From Chlamydiia bacterium (GTDB taxonomy: Bacteria; Chlamydiota; Chlamydiia; Chlamydiales; Simkaniaceae), in the NCBI GenBank assembly GCA_022601645.1, contig JAJACH010000001.1, positions 682,001 to 746,000 on the forward strand: a DNA stretch of 64,000 nt. Direction: 5' to 3'. This document shows positions 51,960-61,074 of this stretch, one piece after another (positions within the stretch are counted from its first letter, which is position 1; the number at the start of each line of letters is the position of its first letter). Both the position numbers and the translations under genes were made by a program. The notes under the pieces are model-generated. The model did not search any database. It was not told the DNA's origin and was given only the letters and a program-made list of their open reading frames with translations.

Positions 51960-52433
51960 CTAGTCACCATCGGGTTCGAAGGCAGAGTCAGCTGTAATTT
52001 TCTGGTAGATCCCCATGCCTACGATAAACAAAATGGCAGTAACTAGAAGACTCATTGGATAAAGGATTTTTGTTACATCAACTTTTGCCATTTCAATTGT
52101 AAGCACTAGACCCTCTAAAGAAAGTGCTGTGGCAATGATCACTGCAAATTTCGCTAGAGCCTTACGGGCTTGAACAGGATTACGTTCCTCTGTTTCTCGA
52201 AGAACTTCCTCTGTCATAAGATATTTGGCGACGTCAATAACAGCTATTGAGAAGACAAGCAGCCCCACTTCATCAAGCAACTTGTAAACAGTGAAAGCAC
52301 CGGATGACACATCTTTAAAAATGTTTACAACTGCAATCACGATGATCGCTAACGAGATGAGGTAGAGGATCACACAACCTATGATGTATCCTATATTAGA
52401 AAATCGAATAATTGCTCTTCTCTTGCTTTCCAT
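51960..52433 (-). CDS. Hypothetical inner-membrane protein, 157 aa
   Basis: Four predicted transmembrane helices, at about 12-35, 50-70, 92-112 and 122-142, with positively charged loops (EETEERNPVQARKALAK). The pattern fits UPF/Bacterial small helical membrane families such as DUF-type inner-membrane proteins, but I cannot name one. Convergent with the RDD gene (3 nt apart) and divergent from the Nudix gene. Confidence 0.6.
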   Translation of the reverse strand: MESKRRAIIRFSNIGYIIGCVILYLISLAIIVIAVVNIFKDVSSGAFTVYKLLDEVGLLVFSIAVIDVAKYLMTEEVLRETEERNPVQARKALAKFAVIIATALSLEGLVLTIEMAKVDVTKILYPMSLLVTAILFIVGMGIYQKITADSAFEPDGD

Positions 52434-52466
52434 CTTAAACTTACCTATAATCCTATAACGGTATTT

Positions 52467-52976
52467 ATGTCAAAACGCGAAGTCTTTTATCAGGGGAAAA
52501 TCCTCACTTTTGCTAAAGAAGTCGAGCCAGATGGCGAAATTTACGACATTATCGAGCATAACGGCGCTGTTGTGATGTTACCTATCGATGAAGAAGGCAA
52601 TGTCTTTTTTGTCACTCAGACAAGGCGCGCTGTAAGGAAGAAATTGCTCGAGTTACCCGCCGGCTCTTTGGAAACTGGTGAAGACATTGAGCTTTGTGCT
52701 CAACGTGAACTTCGTGAAGAAATTGGCCATCGCTCTGATGATTTGACAAGGCTTAACAGTTTCTACACAGCGCCGAGTTTTTGCACAGAAGAGCTCCACC
52801 TTTTCCTTGCCAAGAACTTGGTTAAAGATCCTTTGCCAATGGATGAACATGAAGACATTGAGGTGGTTAAAATCCCTCTAGAAAAAGCGCTTGAAATGTG
52901 TATGGCAGGAGAAATTGTCGATGCTAAGACGTTAATTGGTATCTATTACCTTGCACTTACGCAAAAAAAAGTCTAA
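52467..52976 (+). CDS. Nudix hydrolase (ADP-ribose pyrophosphatase-like)
   Basis: 169 residues. The Nudix box is complete: G66-SLETGEDIELCAQRELREEIG (about 66-87), preceded by ELPAG and followed by FYTAPSFCTEELHLFLAKNL, which is typical of ADP-ribose/NudF enzymes with the E-L-H-L-F-L signature. Upstream promoter: TTGCTT, 17 nt, TATAAT 52446-52451. No convincing Shine-Dalgarno. Confidence 0.88.
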   Translation: MSKREVFYQGKILTFAKEVEPDGEIYDIIEHNGAVVMLPIDEEGNVFFVTQTRRAVRKKLLELPAGSLETGEDIELCAQRELREEIGHRSDDLTRLNSFYTAPSFCTEELHLFLAKNLVKDPLPMDEHEDIEVVKIPLEKALEMCMAGEIVDAKTLIGIYYLALTQKKV

Positions 52977-52988
52977 AATCTCTCAATT

Positions 52989-55900
52989 ATGCGGTATCTA
53001 TTTGGCTTTCTCATCCTAATCTTCTTGGCTGTCTTTAGCCTGCCCTATGCTCTCTCGACAGAAACGGGAACAAAGCTTCTTTGTCGAATTCTCTCAAACA
53101 AGTCGACGACAGTTGAAGTTGATGATTTGTCCATGGGGTGGTTTGATATGCAAAAATTGGAGGGGCTCAAAGTTCAGACGAAGAGTTTTGATCTTCGAAT
53201 CGACTCGCTAACATCTCACCATTCTCTTTTTGAGATCCTCTTCAAAGGCGGCGATTTAGGGAAAACGATGATTCGCAGGCCACGTCTTGTGTTAAAGGAT
53301 TCAAAATCCAAAAGGGTCCCTGTAATTCTGCCTCATGCAGGTGATGTTTTTATTGAAGATGGGATGATTCGAAATGAAGAAATTGTCTTTGATGATGTCA
53401 ACGTGCAACTAGGGATTCCCCCTAACCATTCTATTGTGGCGATTAAGGCAAAAGGGAAAACGAGTGATGCAGGCATTGAAGGCTCTTTTGATGTGGATGC
53501 CACGGTCTATCCAACTCTCAATGAAACATCCAAAGTCAATATCAAACTCCGTTCACTCCCAACACCTGTCATTGATAAAGTAGTCGACCTGTTTGATGAG
53601 CGTTATGGGGATTTTGTCTCAAAAGCCTTTGGCTCTACTCTTTCCTCTGATGCTAATATAGAGTTTGGGCTTAGTAAATTCAATGGAACGATCGATATCA
53701 AATCCCATCGCATGAATGGCTCGCTAAAAGCTTTTTATGATGAAGGGGGTATTTCCTTTTCTAAAGACTCATCACTAAGCTTTCTCATTCATCCAGACTT
53801 TTTGCAAATGATGAACGTTCCATATGAAGAGGACATCAGCTCAACGATAGTCATTAACAAGCTCCACCTCCCCTATGAAAAAGGGCGCGTAGCCTTTCAC
53901 CATGCGTTAGCTGATATTGCTCTGCACTCTGATCAATTTTCGCTTGAAATGCGCACGAAAAACTTAGAGAAAAGTCTCATACTTTTCTTAAAAAGTCGTG
54001 AACTTCAAGGAGAGTTTAAAATAGTAACGCCCCTTGAAACGCCTAGAATCAAACGCGCAGAGGCTAAAGCACAGCACTTCCCCCTCTATCTTTTAAATGA
54101 CTTTGGGAATTTCGTTGGGGTTTTTGGAAAAACACTCTCTGGCACTTTGAACTACCAAACAGGTCTTTATACTCTCAGTCTTAACACACCACTTTTGACA
54201 CTCGATAATGCAAAACTCACCTACATCAAAGACGTTATTACCTTAAAGAATACGCCTTCGTTCGCATATCGCAAATTTAAAGGGCAAGTTCAGGAATTTA
54301 AAGGCACCCTATCTCAATTCAAGGCAAAGCTCAGTTCACTAACTTTTGGAGAAGCGACTTTAAAAAATATTGAGGTGAATTACAAGGCTCCTGACCTAAA
54401 ACTTTCCGCTGATGGCCATACCGGAAAAGTGCTACTTGATTTCAATCTAATGACGCGCAAATCTGACCTCTCACTAAAAGACTTCTCCTCGTACACAGTT
54501 GGGAGCTTTTTAGGAGCTGGTCAAGATTTCCCTTCATTAATTGGTCCGCAACTTAATTTAAATCTCTCACATCAAGAGGGCATTTTTGATCTCAATGCTT
54601 CCTCTGACAATCTATTCGTTGATGGAAAACTGCGTGAAGTTAGCTCTGGAAACTATGCTGGGGGTCCTCTTGAATTTGAATGGACGCTTTCCGATCAAAG
54701 CTATCACGCGTTGGCGCGCTTTTTAGACAAGCCAGCGCACGACGTGATCAAGATCAAACAACCGACAAAACTCAAAGTCAACGTGCATGACATCTCTTTC
54801 CCTTTTCCTTTAGAAAATATCTGGGATGTCAAGGTGCGCGCTGATCTTAAACTTGATGACCTCTATTTAGAGCCTGACTATCGCTTAGCGAATGTAAAAG
54901 GTTCGATTAGCAAGGAAGATCTTACAAAGTTCACTTTGCAAGGTGACGCAAAATCTAAATGGCATACGGGTAGCTTCAAATTTGAAGGGGCTCAAGCCAA
55001 ATCCTTTCGTATCAAAGGTAATGTCGACAATCTCCCCTCGATTTTTCTCGATATTCTCCCTATCTCGGTTAACCTATCTAGAATTTTAGGAGATAGGGTC
55101 TCTGCTACATTTAATAGCTATCTGAAAGAAGGCAATGGGAATGTTGAATGCATCGTTCACTCCCCCACCTGCAAGACAGCGCTTTACGCGAAGTTAAGAG
55201 ATGGCTACTTGTACCTTGTAAAGCCCTGGCAGGCAGAGCTTGTCATCACCCCAGAACTTTCTGAATTACTTTTTAAGGATATGGGTGTCACTGTTGCTTC
55301 AAGTTCAAACCCCCTTTCTGTCTACGTCGATCCTAGGGGTTTTGAAATGCCTTATAAAAATTACAAAGTCCGCGATTTAAGACTCCCTTTTGCCCGCGTA
55401 GATATTGGGCAGCTCGTTGTAAGAAACCGTGGAAATCCCGAAAATGTTTCAGAACTATTTAAACTCCAGTTTGACGAGCGAAAACTGATCCATGTTTGGT
55501 TTGCCCCAATGGATCTTAGTGTGAAAAATGGCATCATGTCGATAGACCGCACTGAAGTGCTCTACAATCAAGCCCAAGAAATTTGCTACTGGGGCCAAAT
55601 CGATTTATACCGCGAATATGTCAATATGATCATAGGTCTTACAGCACAGAGTCTAGATAGCGCACTTGGCATTGTGTTGCCACCAAACTACGTCCTCAAG
55701 GTCCCTTTAAGAGGGCCATATGGCGATGTACAGCTCGACAAGCAAGCCGCAATGAGTCAAATTGCGATGTTAATTGCTGGGCGGGTTGGATCCATGGCCC
55801 CAGGACCATGGGGTTCTCTTTTCGAGGCTTTTGGAGAGGCGGCAAAAAACCAAAGTGACATCCCTCCACCTAAACACCCATTTCCCTGGGAAAAAAGAAC

Positions 55901-55994
55901 TTCAAAAGCAAAAGCACAGGAAACAGCGCCCAAGAAGCATGTGAAAAGTAAAGAGCTTCTTAAACGGCTTAAAAAATTGAAAATCACTCAATGA
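52989..55994 (+). CDS. AsmA/TamB-like large envelope protein
   Basis: 1001 residues. A single N-terminal signal/anchor (YLFGFLILIFLAVFSLPYAL) is followed by VEVDDLSMGWFDMQKLEGLKV, the AsmA-type opening in which a basic or acidic beta motif is repeated. The long interior is beta-rich with short hydrophobic repeats, and residues about 870-950 contain PLRGPYGDVQLDK. The architecture fits periplasm-spanning lipid-transport proteins of the AsmA family (RGB-fold groove). The C-terminus is Lys-rich. Start follows the Nudix stop by 12 nt, so they may be one unit. Confidence 0.7.
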   Translation: MRYLFGFLILIFLAVFSLPYALSTETGTKLLCRILSNKSTTVEVDDLSMGWFDMQKLEGLKVQTKSFDLRIDSLTSHHSLFEILFKGGDLGKTMIRRPRLVLKDSKSKRVPVILPHAGDVFIEDGMIRNEEIVFDDVNVQLGIPPNHSIVAIKAKGKTSDAGIEGSFDVDATVYPTLNETSKVNIKLRSLPTPVIDKVVDLFDERYGDFVSKAFGSTLSSDANIEFGLSKFNGTIDIKSHRMNGSLKAFYDEGGISFSKDSSLSFLIHPDFLQMMNVPYEEDISSTIVINKLHLPYEKGRVAFHHALADIALHSDQFSLEMRTKNLEKSLILFLKSRELQGEFKIVTPLETPRIKRAEAKAQHFPLYLLNDFGNFVGVFGKTLSGTLNYQTGLYTLSLNTPLLTLDNAKLTYIKDVITLKNTPSFAYRKFKGQVQEFKGTLSQFKAKLSSLTFGEATLKNIEVNYKAPDLKLSADGHTGKVLLDFNLMTRKSDLSLKDFSSYTVGSFLGAGQDFPSLIGPQLNLNLSHQEGIFDLNASSDNLFVDGKLREVSSGNYAGGPLEFEWTLSDQSYHALARFLDKPAHDVIKIKQPTKLKVNVHDISFPFPLENIWDVKVRADLKLDDLYLEPDYRLANVKGSISKEDLTKFTLQGDAKSKWHTGSFKFEGAQAKSFRIKGNVDNLPSIFLDILPISVNLSRILGDRVSATFNSYLKEGNGNVECIVHSPTCKTALYAKLRDGYLYLVKPWQAELVITPELSELLFKDMGVTVASSSNPLSVYVDPRGFEMPYKNYKVRDLRLPFARVDIGQLVVRNRGNPENVSELFKLQFDERKLIHVWFAPMDLSVKNGIMSIDRTEVLYNQAQEICYWGQIDLYREYVNMIIGLTAQSLDSALGIVLPPNYVLKVPLRGPYGDVQLDKQAAMSQIAMLIAGRVGSMAPGPWGSLFEAFGEAAKNQSDIPPPKHPFPWEKRTSKAKAQETAPKKHVKSKELLKRLKKLKITQ

Positions 55995-56529
55995 TTTTAC
56001 GAGGATCTTTCCGATCAACGGCTCTGAAACCGCACCCTTTGAGCATCTTGGGATGAGCAAACCGCTCGACTAAGGGCCACTCACGGCAAATGGTTGGCCG
56101 CGTGAAGTAATGTTTGCACGAGCCATCTTTTTTAAGATAACGACATCCCATCACATAAACCTTTCTGTCGCCTTGCGCAAAAATTGAATTGTACCGAAAG
56201 TAAAAACCATTCACTTGGGTCACCCACCAACGGTGGATGTAGCCAGAAAAGCCCCCTTCTGCTGGCATGGTGATGTAATAGCAACAATTCCCCCGTTTTA
56301 AGCACTCACCCTCTCTTTTCAAAGGGGGTTTAATGATAAATCGGGCAATTCTCTTCGTCCACTGATCCATTAAGATAAAGGGCATGAACGATAATTTAAT
56401 GGTCCAACGCATAAAACTTGGCAAAATTTGCTTTGGAATGGGTTGATCTAATTTGGGAGGACCATCTTCTTTTTCGGCGGCGGCGATAATATCGTCCGCA
56501 TCAAGCATGCTAAATGGATCGTATGTCAT
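55984..56529 (-). CDS. YkgJ-like Cys-cluster protein
   Basis: 181 residues. CLKRGNCCYYITMP (about 76-89), then GCRYLKKDGSCKHYFTRPTICREWP (about 128-152) form the Cys cluster of the YkgJ/CxxCxxCC family, which probably binds zinc or an Fe-S centre. Function unclear. A hydrophobic segment at 43-55 may be an anchor. Convergent with the AsmA-like gene (11-nt overlap), and downstream in the same direction as the TylF-like methyltransferase (3 nt gap). Confidence 0.75.
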   Translation of the reverse strand: MTYDPFSMLDADDIIAAAEKEDGPPKLDQPIPKQILPSFMRWTIKLSFMPFILMDQWTKRIARFIIKPPLKREGECLKRGNCCYYITMPAEGGFSGYIHRWWVTQVNGFYFRYNSIFAQGDRKVYVMGCRYLKKDGSCKHYFTRPTICREWPLVERFAHPKMLKGCGFRAVDRKDPRKIIE

Positions 56530-56532
56530 GAG

Positions 56533-57204
56533 CTAGGGTTTTCTATATATTGCTTGATAATTGTATGACCCAGCACTGAGTAAATCAAGGGGTTTTTTAA
56601 ATACTTCATCGCAGGCCGCTTTTACACCTGGGTAAGCATTTTGATGGCCGTGGCGCGTGATATCTGAGTAATCATCAATGACAATCACGCCCCCGCTAGA
56701 CAACCTTGGAAGAATGTTTGTTAAAACGTGGAGACAAGGTGCATATAAGTCGAGGTCTAAGTGGATAAAGCTAAGCGAATCTGGCAAATCTCGCGGAATG
56801 GTTTCTTGAACCCAACCTGAACAGATTTGAGGCAGCTTGGCATCAAATGTCTTGAAATTTGAAGTGAGCTCATCCTGGCTTGTTTTGAAAAATCCTTCCT
56901 TTACGCGCTGGTTATCTTGGAAATCACAAGACCGCATCCCCTCTCGTGAATATACCATGTCCTCACCAACTTTTTGGGAGAGCCCTTCAAACGAATCGTA
57001 TACAAAAAGGTCTTTATTAGAGCCTGCCTGGTCAAGCGTCTGTCGTAAGAGCACGGCGGTGAGCCCCCGATAACACCCAAGCTCAATCACATCGCCTGGC
57101 ACCGGGAGTGTCTCTCGCAATAAATAGTAGAGATTAAGCAAGGCCTCGCGGCTTTGCATCGATCGGTTCTTCTCAAAGATTTTTTCAATAAAGTAATTAT
57201 TCAT
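56533..57204 (-). CDS. TylF-type SAM-dependent O-methyltransferase
   Basis: 223 residues. A class I methyltransferase of the macrocin O-methyltransferase (TylF) family: GDVIELGCYRGLTAVLLRQTL (SAM motif I), FVYDSFEGLSQ, LSFIHLDLDLYAPCLHVLTNILPRLSSGGVIVIDDY (metal-binding Asp region). The natural substrate is probably a sugar or polyketide-like molecule; none can be named here. Overlaps the TrkH start by 8 nt, so probably in the same operon. Confidence 0.85.
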   Translation of the reverse strand: MNNYFIEKIFEKNRSMQSREALLNLYYLLRETLPVPGDVIELGCYRGLTAVLLRQTLDQAGSNKDLFVYDSFEGLSQKVGEDMVYSREGMRSCDFQDNQRVKEGFFKTSQDELTSNFKTFDAKLPQICSGWVQETIPRDLPDSLSFIHLDLDLYAPCLHVLTNILPRLSSGGVIVIDDYSDITRHGHQNAYPGVKAACDEVFKKPLDLLSAGSYNYQAIYRKP

Positions 57205-58672
57205 TCTCTTCTTTTCGCGAGGTAAAAAACGAAAAGATGATTATAAGCACAGGGAGTATTTCTAGTCGACCCAACCACATTAAAAAGATGAAAGTAACCT
57301 TGCCACCTGTTGGAAAATCAGGATTCATTAACCCCGAGCCAAGCCCCACATTTCCAAGAGCTGAGAAAACATCAAAAAGAGCGTTGATTGAAACCCTTTC
57401 ATCCAAATAATGCATTAATACAAACCAACCAAGAAAAATGCAAAACAGCCAAAGATTTAGTACGATAAATGCCGAAAAAAGCCGCATTGCGCGTTCCCCT
57501 CCAGGCAAATAAACACCAGGAGGTTCTTCTTTGCGCTTTGCTAGAATAAACTGTTCCTTTTCTTGTGTAATTGTTTTAAGTCTCATGTAAATTCCCGAGA
57601 AAAGATAGCGAAAGCGATGAACTTTTATCCCCCCTGCAGTAGAACCTGCGACTCCTCCAATCAACATAGCCAGCATTAAGAAAATCTTAAAAGACGGTTG
57701 ATAGTAAAAAATCGATTTTGTGGAAAATCCACAAGTTGCCAAACAAGACACCCATTGAAATAGAGTGTCAACAAATGGATCGTGATATAAGGGCCCCACC
57801 CCACAACCTAAGACAAATAAGCAAAAAAACCAAAGGTGCTGCTTATTCCGCCAAACTTCTTTGAACCGTCCTTTACGAAATATCACATAATGGAATGCAA
57901 AAGAAATGGCGCCAAACAGCATCGTAAGTATTCCAATCCATTTGATCGTCGTTGAGTATGAAGCAAAACTATCATTGGTAATCGTAAATCCGCCTGTGGA
58001 TATCCCAGCCATCGCATGATTAATAGCTGCCCAAACAGGCATACCTGCAATAATAAATGCTAAACAGGATAAGACCGTATATATAGAATAAATCGTCCAG
58101 ATAATTTGAGCGGTATGACGTAAGTTATTCCCAATATTTTCTGTGCGGGCTTCTGCATAATAAAGTCTGTACTCGTGTTTTCCGGGCGCTGTTAGACCAA
58201 GAACAAACACAATCAGCCCAATTCCCCCAATCCACTGGGTGAAAGAACGCCACCACTGAATGGTATGTGGAAACTCAGCGGGAGCTGTTACCATTGTAAG
58301 ACCAGTGCTCGTAAATCCTGAAAATGCTTCATATAGTGAGTCTGGAAATCGCATCAAGGGATGAATATCTAGGATATAGCCAATCCAATGAAGTGGGACT
58401 GCAGCAACAAGAGGGCAGATAAGCCAGGCGACTGCAGCGATGATCATCGCATCCCAAAGGTGTGTATTATATTCGTCGTAAAAACATCGATACAGTAATT
58501 GACCGATCAAGATCGCTCCTAAACCTGTAACTAGAAATGGGATGATCGCAAACCATTCGTGAAAGATAACCGCGATAATCAAAGAGATGAGTGCCATTAG
58601 GCCTGGTACATGTAAAAGCAAGCCTAAATTGCAAAGAATAGGGCGAAAATGAATTCTCTGTCTAAGTAACAT
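57197..58672 (-). CDS. trkH: TrkH/KtrB-family potassium transporter
   Basis: 491 residues, about 10 transmembrane helices with four pore repeats: FSGFTSTGLTMV, AMAGISTGGFTIT, CLATCGFSTKSIF and ALGNVGLGSGLM correspond to the four selectivity filters with conserved Gly. Mediates K+ uptake together with a TrkA-type regulator, not seen in the window. First gene of an apparent TrkH-TylF-YkgJ unit on this strand. Confidence 0.92.
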   Translation of the reverse strand: MLLRQRIHFRPILCNLGLLLHVPGLMALISLIIAVIFHEWFAIIPFLVTGLGAILIGQLLYRCFYDEYNTHLWDAMIIAAVAWLICPLVAAVPLHWIGYILDIHPLMRFPDSLYEAFSGFTSTGLTMVTAPAEFPHTIQWWRSFTQWIGGIGLIVFVLGLTAPGKHEYRLYYAEARTENIGNNLRHTAQIIWTIYSIYTVLSCLAFIIAGMPVWAAINHAMAGISTGGFTITNDSFASYSTTIKWIGILTMLFGAISFAFHYVIFRKGRFKEVWRNKQHLWFFCLFVLGCGVGPLYHDPFVDTLFQWVSCLATCGFSTKSIFYYQPSFKIFLMLAMLIGGVAGSTAGGIKVHRFRYLFSGIYMRLKTITQEKEQFILAKRKEEPPGVYLPGGERAMRLFSAFIVLNLWLFCIFLGWFVLMHYLDERVSINALFDVFSALGNVGLGSGLMNPDFPTGGKVTFIFLMWLGRLEILPVLIIIFSFFTSRKEENE

Positions 58673-58710
58673 CTTGAACTTTTCTATAACAGCTAGTAGA
58701 TTTATGGTAT

Positions 58711-58818
58711 ATGTTCGGTTGCGCTTTTAGTCAATTACCTTTGCCCTTCACCATTCTTTTTATAGTGGTCGTTGTTGGAATGAACCTCTATTTTCTAACC
58801 AGGAAGAGAAAAGCATGA
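58711..58818 (+). CDS. Candidate small membrane protein, 35 aa
   Basis: An uninterrupted frame from ATG 58711 to TGA 58816-58818 lies in the trkH/OMP intergenic gap. It contains one hydrophobic helix (LPFTILFIVVVVGMNLYFL) followed by TRKRKA, the layout of a single-pass small membrane protein with a positive cytoplasmic tail. Its stop overlaps the start of the next gene (ATGA), which suggests coupling. No strong ribosome site precedes it, and chance cannot be excluded. Confidence 0.35.
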   Translation: MFGCAFSQLPLPFTILFIVVVVGMNLYFLTRKRKA

Positions 58819-59732
58819 AAGCATTTTTCGTTCTGCTTTTAAGCTCACTCTCCCTATTTGCTTACGACCCATGGTATACAGGTCCGCTGTTAGCAATTAG
58901 TGGCTCAAATGAACCTCCAGGACGCCTTCAGTTTCAACCCTTTTTCTTCGTCTCAAGTCAATATGCGAGCTATCAAAATAACTGGTCAACAAAATCGCAG
59001 TCAAACACAACCCAACTAAATTACTCTAATGTCTTTCAATCTGGGATTACCAACTGGCTTGACGCTTCATTTTTCCCACAGTTTTACACAACCTATAGTG
59101 AAGGAGAGCGGCGCACTAAACCTGGTGACACCTCTCTTTCTTTTGGGTTAAAACCACTCTACAACAAGCGAAATACACTGCAACCAGATGTCCGCTTATC
59201 GATCAATTTTATTTTCCCCACAGGGAAGTACGATCAACTTAACCCCGAAACGCAAGGAACCGATGCAGTCGGCGGCGGAGCCTACTCGATTCAACCCACG
59301 CTCGTTTTAAGAAAGTGGTTTTTCATGTTTCCAAATCACCCCTTTCGTATCAACCTTAACACCACCTTCGAAACTTCATCGAAAATTTTTGTAAAAGACT
59401 TGAATATTTTTGGTGGAGGCCATGGGACGCGTGGGTGGGTATCTCCAGGTAACGAGTATTCTAATAACCTCTCCTTAGAATTGAGTTTAACCCAAAGGTG
59501 GGTGTTTGTAACGGAGTTACTCTACTCTCATACTTGGAGTTCAAGCTTTTCAGGAACTGTTGGTCCAGCTCCTGTGGGTACTTCATCTTCTGATCTTTTC
59601 AGCATTGCAAACGAAATTGAGTATAATGTTACCGGAGGCTATGGCTGGGTAGGCGGCGTTTGGTATACTGTTGCAGGAAGAAATTCTACCGCTTTTCTGA
59701 CGTTTGCGCTATCGTTCTATTATGAGTATTAA
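58815..59732 (+). CDS. Predicted outer-membrane beta-barrel protein
   Basis: 305 residues, AGGAAGAG upstream. Signal peptide MKAFFVLLLSSLSLFA. The mature protein alternates polar and aromatic residues in strands: FQPFFFVSSQYASYQNN, DTSLSFGLKPLYNK, VRLSINFIFPTGKY, and ends with LTFALSFYYEY, an aromatic C-terminal strand used for barrel insertion. It looks like the family of MetA-pathway or Legionella-type transporters of unknown substrate. The following DUF2490-like gene starts within its last codons. Confidence 0.72.
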   Translation: MKAFFVLLLSSLSLFAYDPWYTGPLLAISGSNEPPGRLQFQPFFFVSSQYASYQNNWSTKSQSNTTQLNYSNVFQSGITNWLDASFFPQFYTTYSEGERRTKPGDTSLSFGLKPLYNKRNTLQPDVRLSINFIFPTGKYDQLNPETQGTDAVGGGAYSIQPTLVLRKWFFMFPNHPFRINLNTTFETSSKIFVKDLNIFGGGHGTRGWVSPGNEYSNNLSLELSLTQRWVFVTELLYSHTWSSSFSGTVGPAPVGTSSSDLFSIANEIEYNVTGGYGWVGGVWYTVAGRNSTAFLTFALSFYYEY

Positions 59733-60381
59733 AAACCTCGTATTTTTCATGCCCCTTACGCTTTTTGCTGTGAATATCTTCAATGGCAATAAAGATTTCC
59801 AGTTTTGGTTGCAAGACCAAGTAGAGGGGGTGATCCTTGGAAGACTACATGCAAGGGCTGAACAAGAATTTAGGTTTACCGAACACTCATCAAAACTCTA
59901 TTATTTTCACAATCAAATCTCATTCAAATACCTAGCCTCTCCCCACTTTGAACTCGAACCAACCTATAGACAAGTTTACTTTCGCAAGAAAAATTCTCCG
60001 AATAGTTGGCAACCTGTCTATGAACCTATTTTAGATGTTACTCTTAAAGGTGTTTCTAGCGGTTGGAAATTTGCAGATCGCAACCGGGTTGAATATGTTA
60101 TGAAAAGTGGCCCTGCAAAAACCCTTTGGGTGTATCGCAATCGCCTTCTCGTTGTATCTCCCTTCTATTATTTTGCAAAAGCTGCTGTGCCGATGGCTTT
60201 TGGAGAGTTTTTTTGGAGAGAACAACATGGAATTGATCAAACACGTTTAGCTGGAGGTTTACAAATCAATTTGATTGGTAAAGCTCGGGGCAATGTGCTC
60301 TACATGTGGCGCTCCTTAAAGAGGCAGTCCGGTTGGATCCACCAAAACGTTATCTTCACGCAAATACAGCTCAGTTTCTAA
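59722..60381 (+). CDS. DUF2490-like secreted/outer-membrane protein
   Basis: 219 residues from the ATG at 59722, which overlaps the preceding gene by 11 nt; a longer frame begins at 59704. Signal peptide (KNLVFFMPLTLFA) and then beta-rich segments FQFWLQDQVEGVILGRLHARAEQEFRF, FEPTYRQVYF-like and NVLYMWRSLKRQ. The pattern (Q-W-L-x-D-Q, E-x-R-F at the start) fits DUF2490, predicted barrels of unknown role. The last 66 nt overlap the convergent LD-carboxypeptidase gene. Confidence 0.7.
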   Translation: MSIKNLVFFMPLTLFAVNIFNGNKDFQFWLQDQVEGVILGRLHARAEQEFRFTEHSSKLYYFHNQISFKYLASPHFELEPTYRQVYFRKKNSPNSWQPVYEPILDVTLKGVSSGWKFADRNRVEYVMKSGPAKTLWVYRNRLLVVSPFYYFAKAAVPMAFGEFFWREQHGIDQTRLAGGLQINLIGKARGNVLYMWRSLKRQSGWIHQNVIFTQIQLSF

Positions 60382-61074
60382 CGGGATAGTCATCTGATCA
60401 TCGATATGCCCTGTTGGGAAACCTCCATAGACTGGATAAGGAGCGTCTTTGAAAAATTCATCTGCATCCAAATCTCCAAGAATAACCCCTGCTAAATGAT
60501 CAAGTAAACCAGCGAGCTTGAGTTGCGTCAATAAGCGGTCTACTTTGTATGGTGGTTCGTTCACGTCTTCAAGGATCAAGATTTTGCCCGCCGTTTCAAG
60601 CTGCCAGGGGGTTCCAACAAGCGCTGCAATCAATGACAAATTGCCCCCAACCGCCTTCCCCTTCAGGGTCCCTGGTACAATTGGATATAATGTGTAACCC
60701 ATTTCATCAGATTCAGTACCGATCACCGTACAGATATTTGCCCCTAAATACGTCGACATTCCCAAATTGTTCAAAGTTATATGAAGAGCTGTAATATCGC
60801 TCATCCCAATGAAAGGCTTAGGGTTTTTTAAAAGGGCGTCAAAGTCAAGGAAGGGAAGAATACGCATGGCGCCATAGCCCCCACGAGCGCCCCACACAAC
60901 ACTCACATCGGGGTTCATCCAAACATCCATGAAGGCATTTGCCCGATCTAAATCAGACCCTGCTAAAAATTCGCAGCTTAATTCTAGATTGCTTGGCAGA
61001 ACGTAGTCAGTTTTTACGAGTGCTTTAATTTTCTCTTTTGGTAGAGGGCTTGATGGAAGAACGACACCAATCAA
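60316..61074 (-). CDS. ldcA: LD-carboxypeptidase (S66)
   Basis: 252 residues, somewhat short. Nucleophile Ser92 in FIGMSDITALH, preceded by VWGARGGYGAMRIL; Glu in LILEDVNEPPYKVDRLLTQLKLAG; His in FPTGHIDDQMTIPL. These are the S66 triad contexts of LdcA/MccF. It would trim the terminal D-Ala from murein tetrapeptides, of interest as chlamydiae keep only a transient septal peptidoglycan. Overlaps the DUF2490-like gene by 66 nt and the binding protein by 4 nt. Confidence 0.88.
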   Translation of the reverse strand: MIGVVLPSSPLPKEKIKALVKTDYVLPSNLELSCEFLAGSDLDRANAFMDVWMNPDVSVVWGARGGYGAMRILPFLDFDALLKNPKPFIGMSDITALHITLNNLGMSTYLGANICTVIGTESDEMGYTLYPIVPGTLKGKAVGGNLSLIAALVGTPWQLETAGKILILEDVNEPPYKVDRLLTQLKLAGLLDHLAGVILGDLDADEFFKDAPYPVYGGFPTGHIDDQMTIPLETELYLREDNVLVDPTGLPL

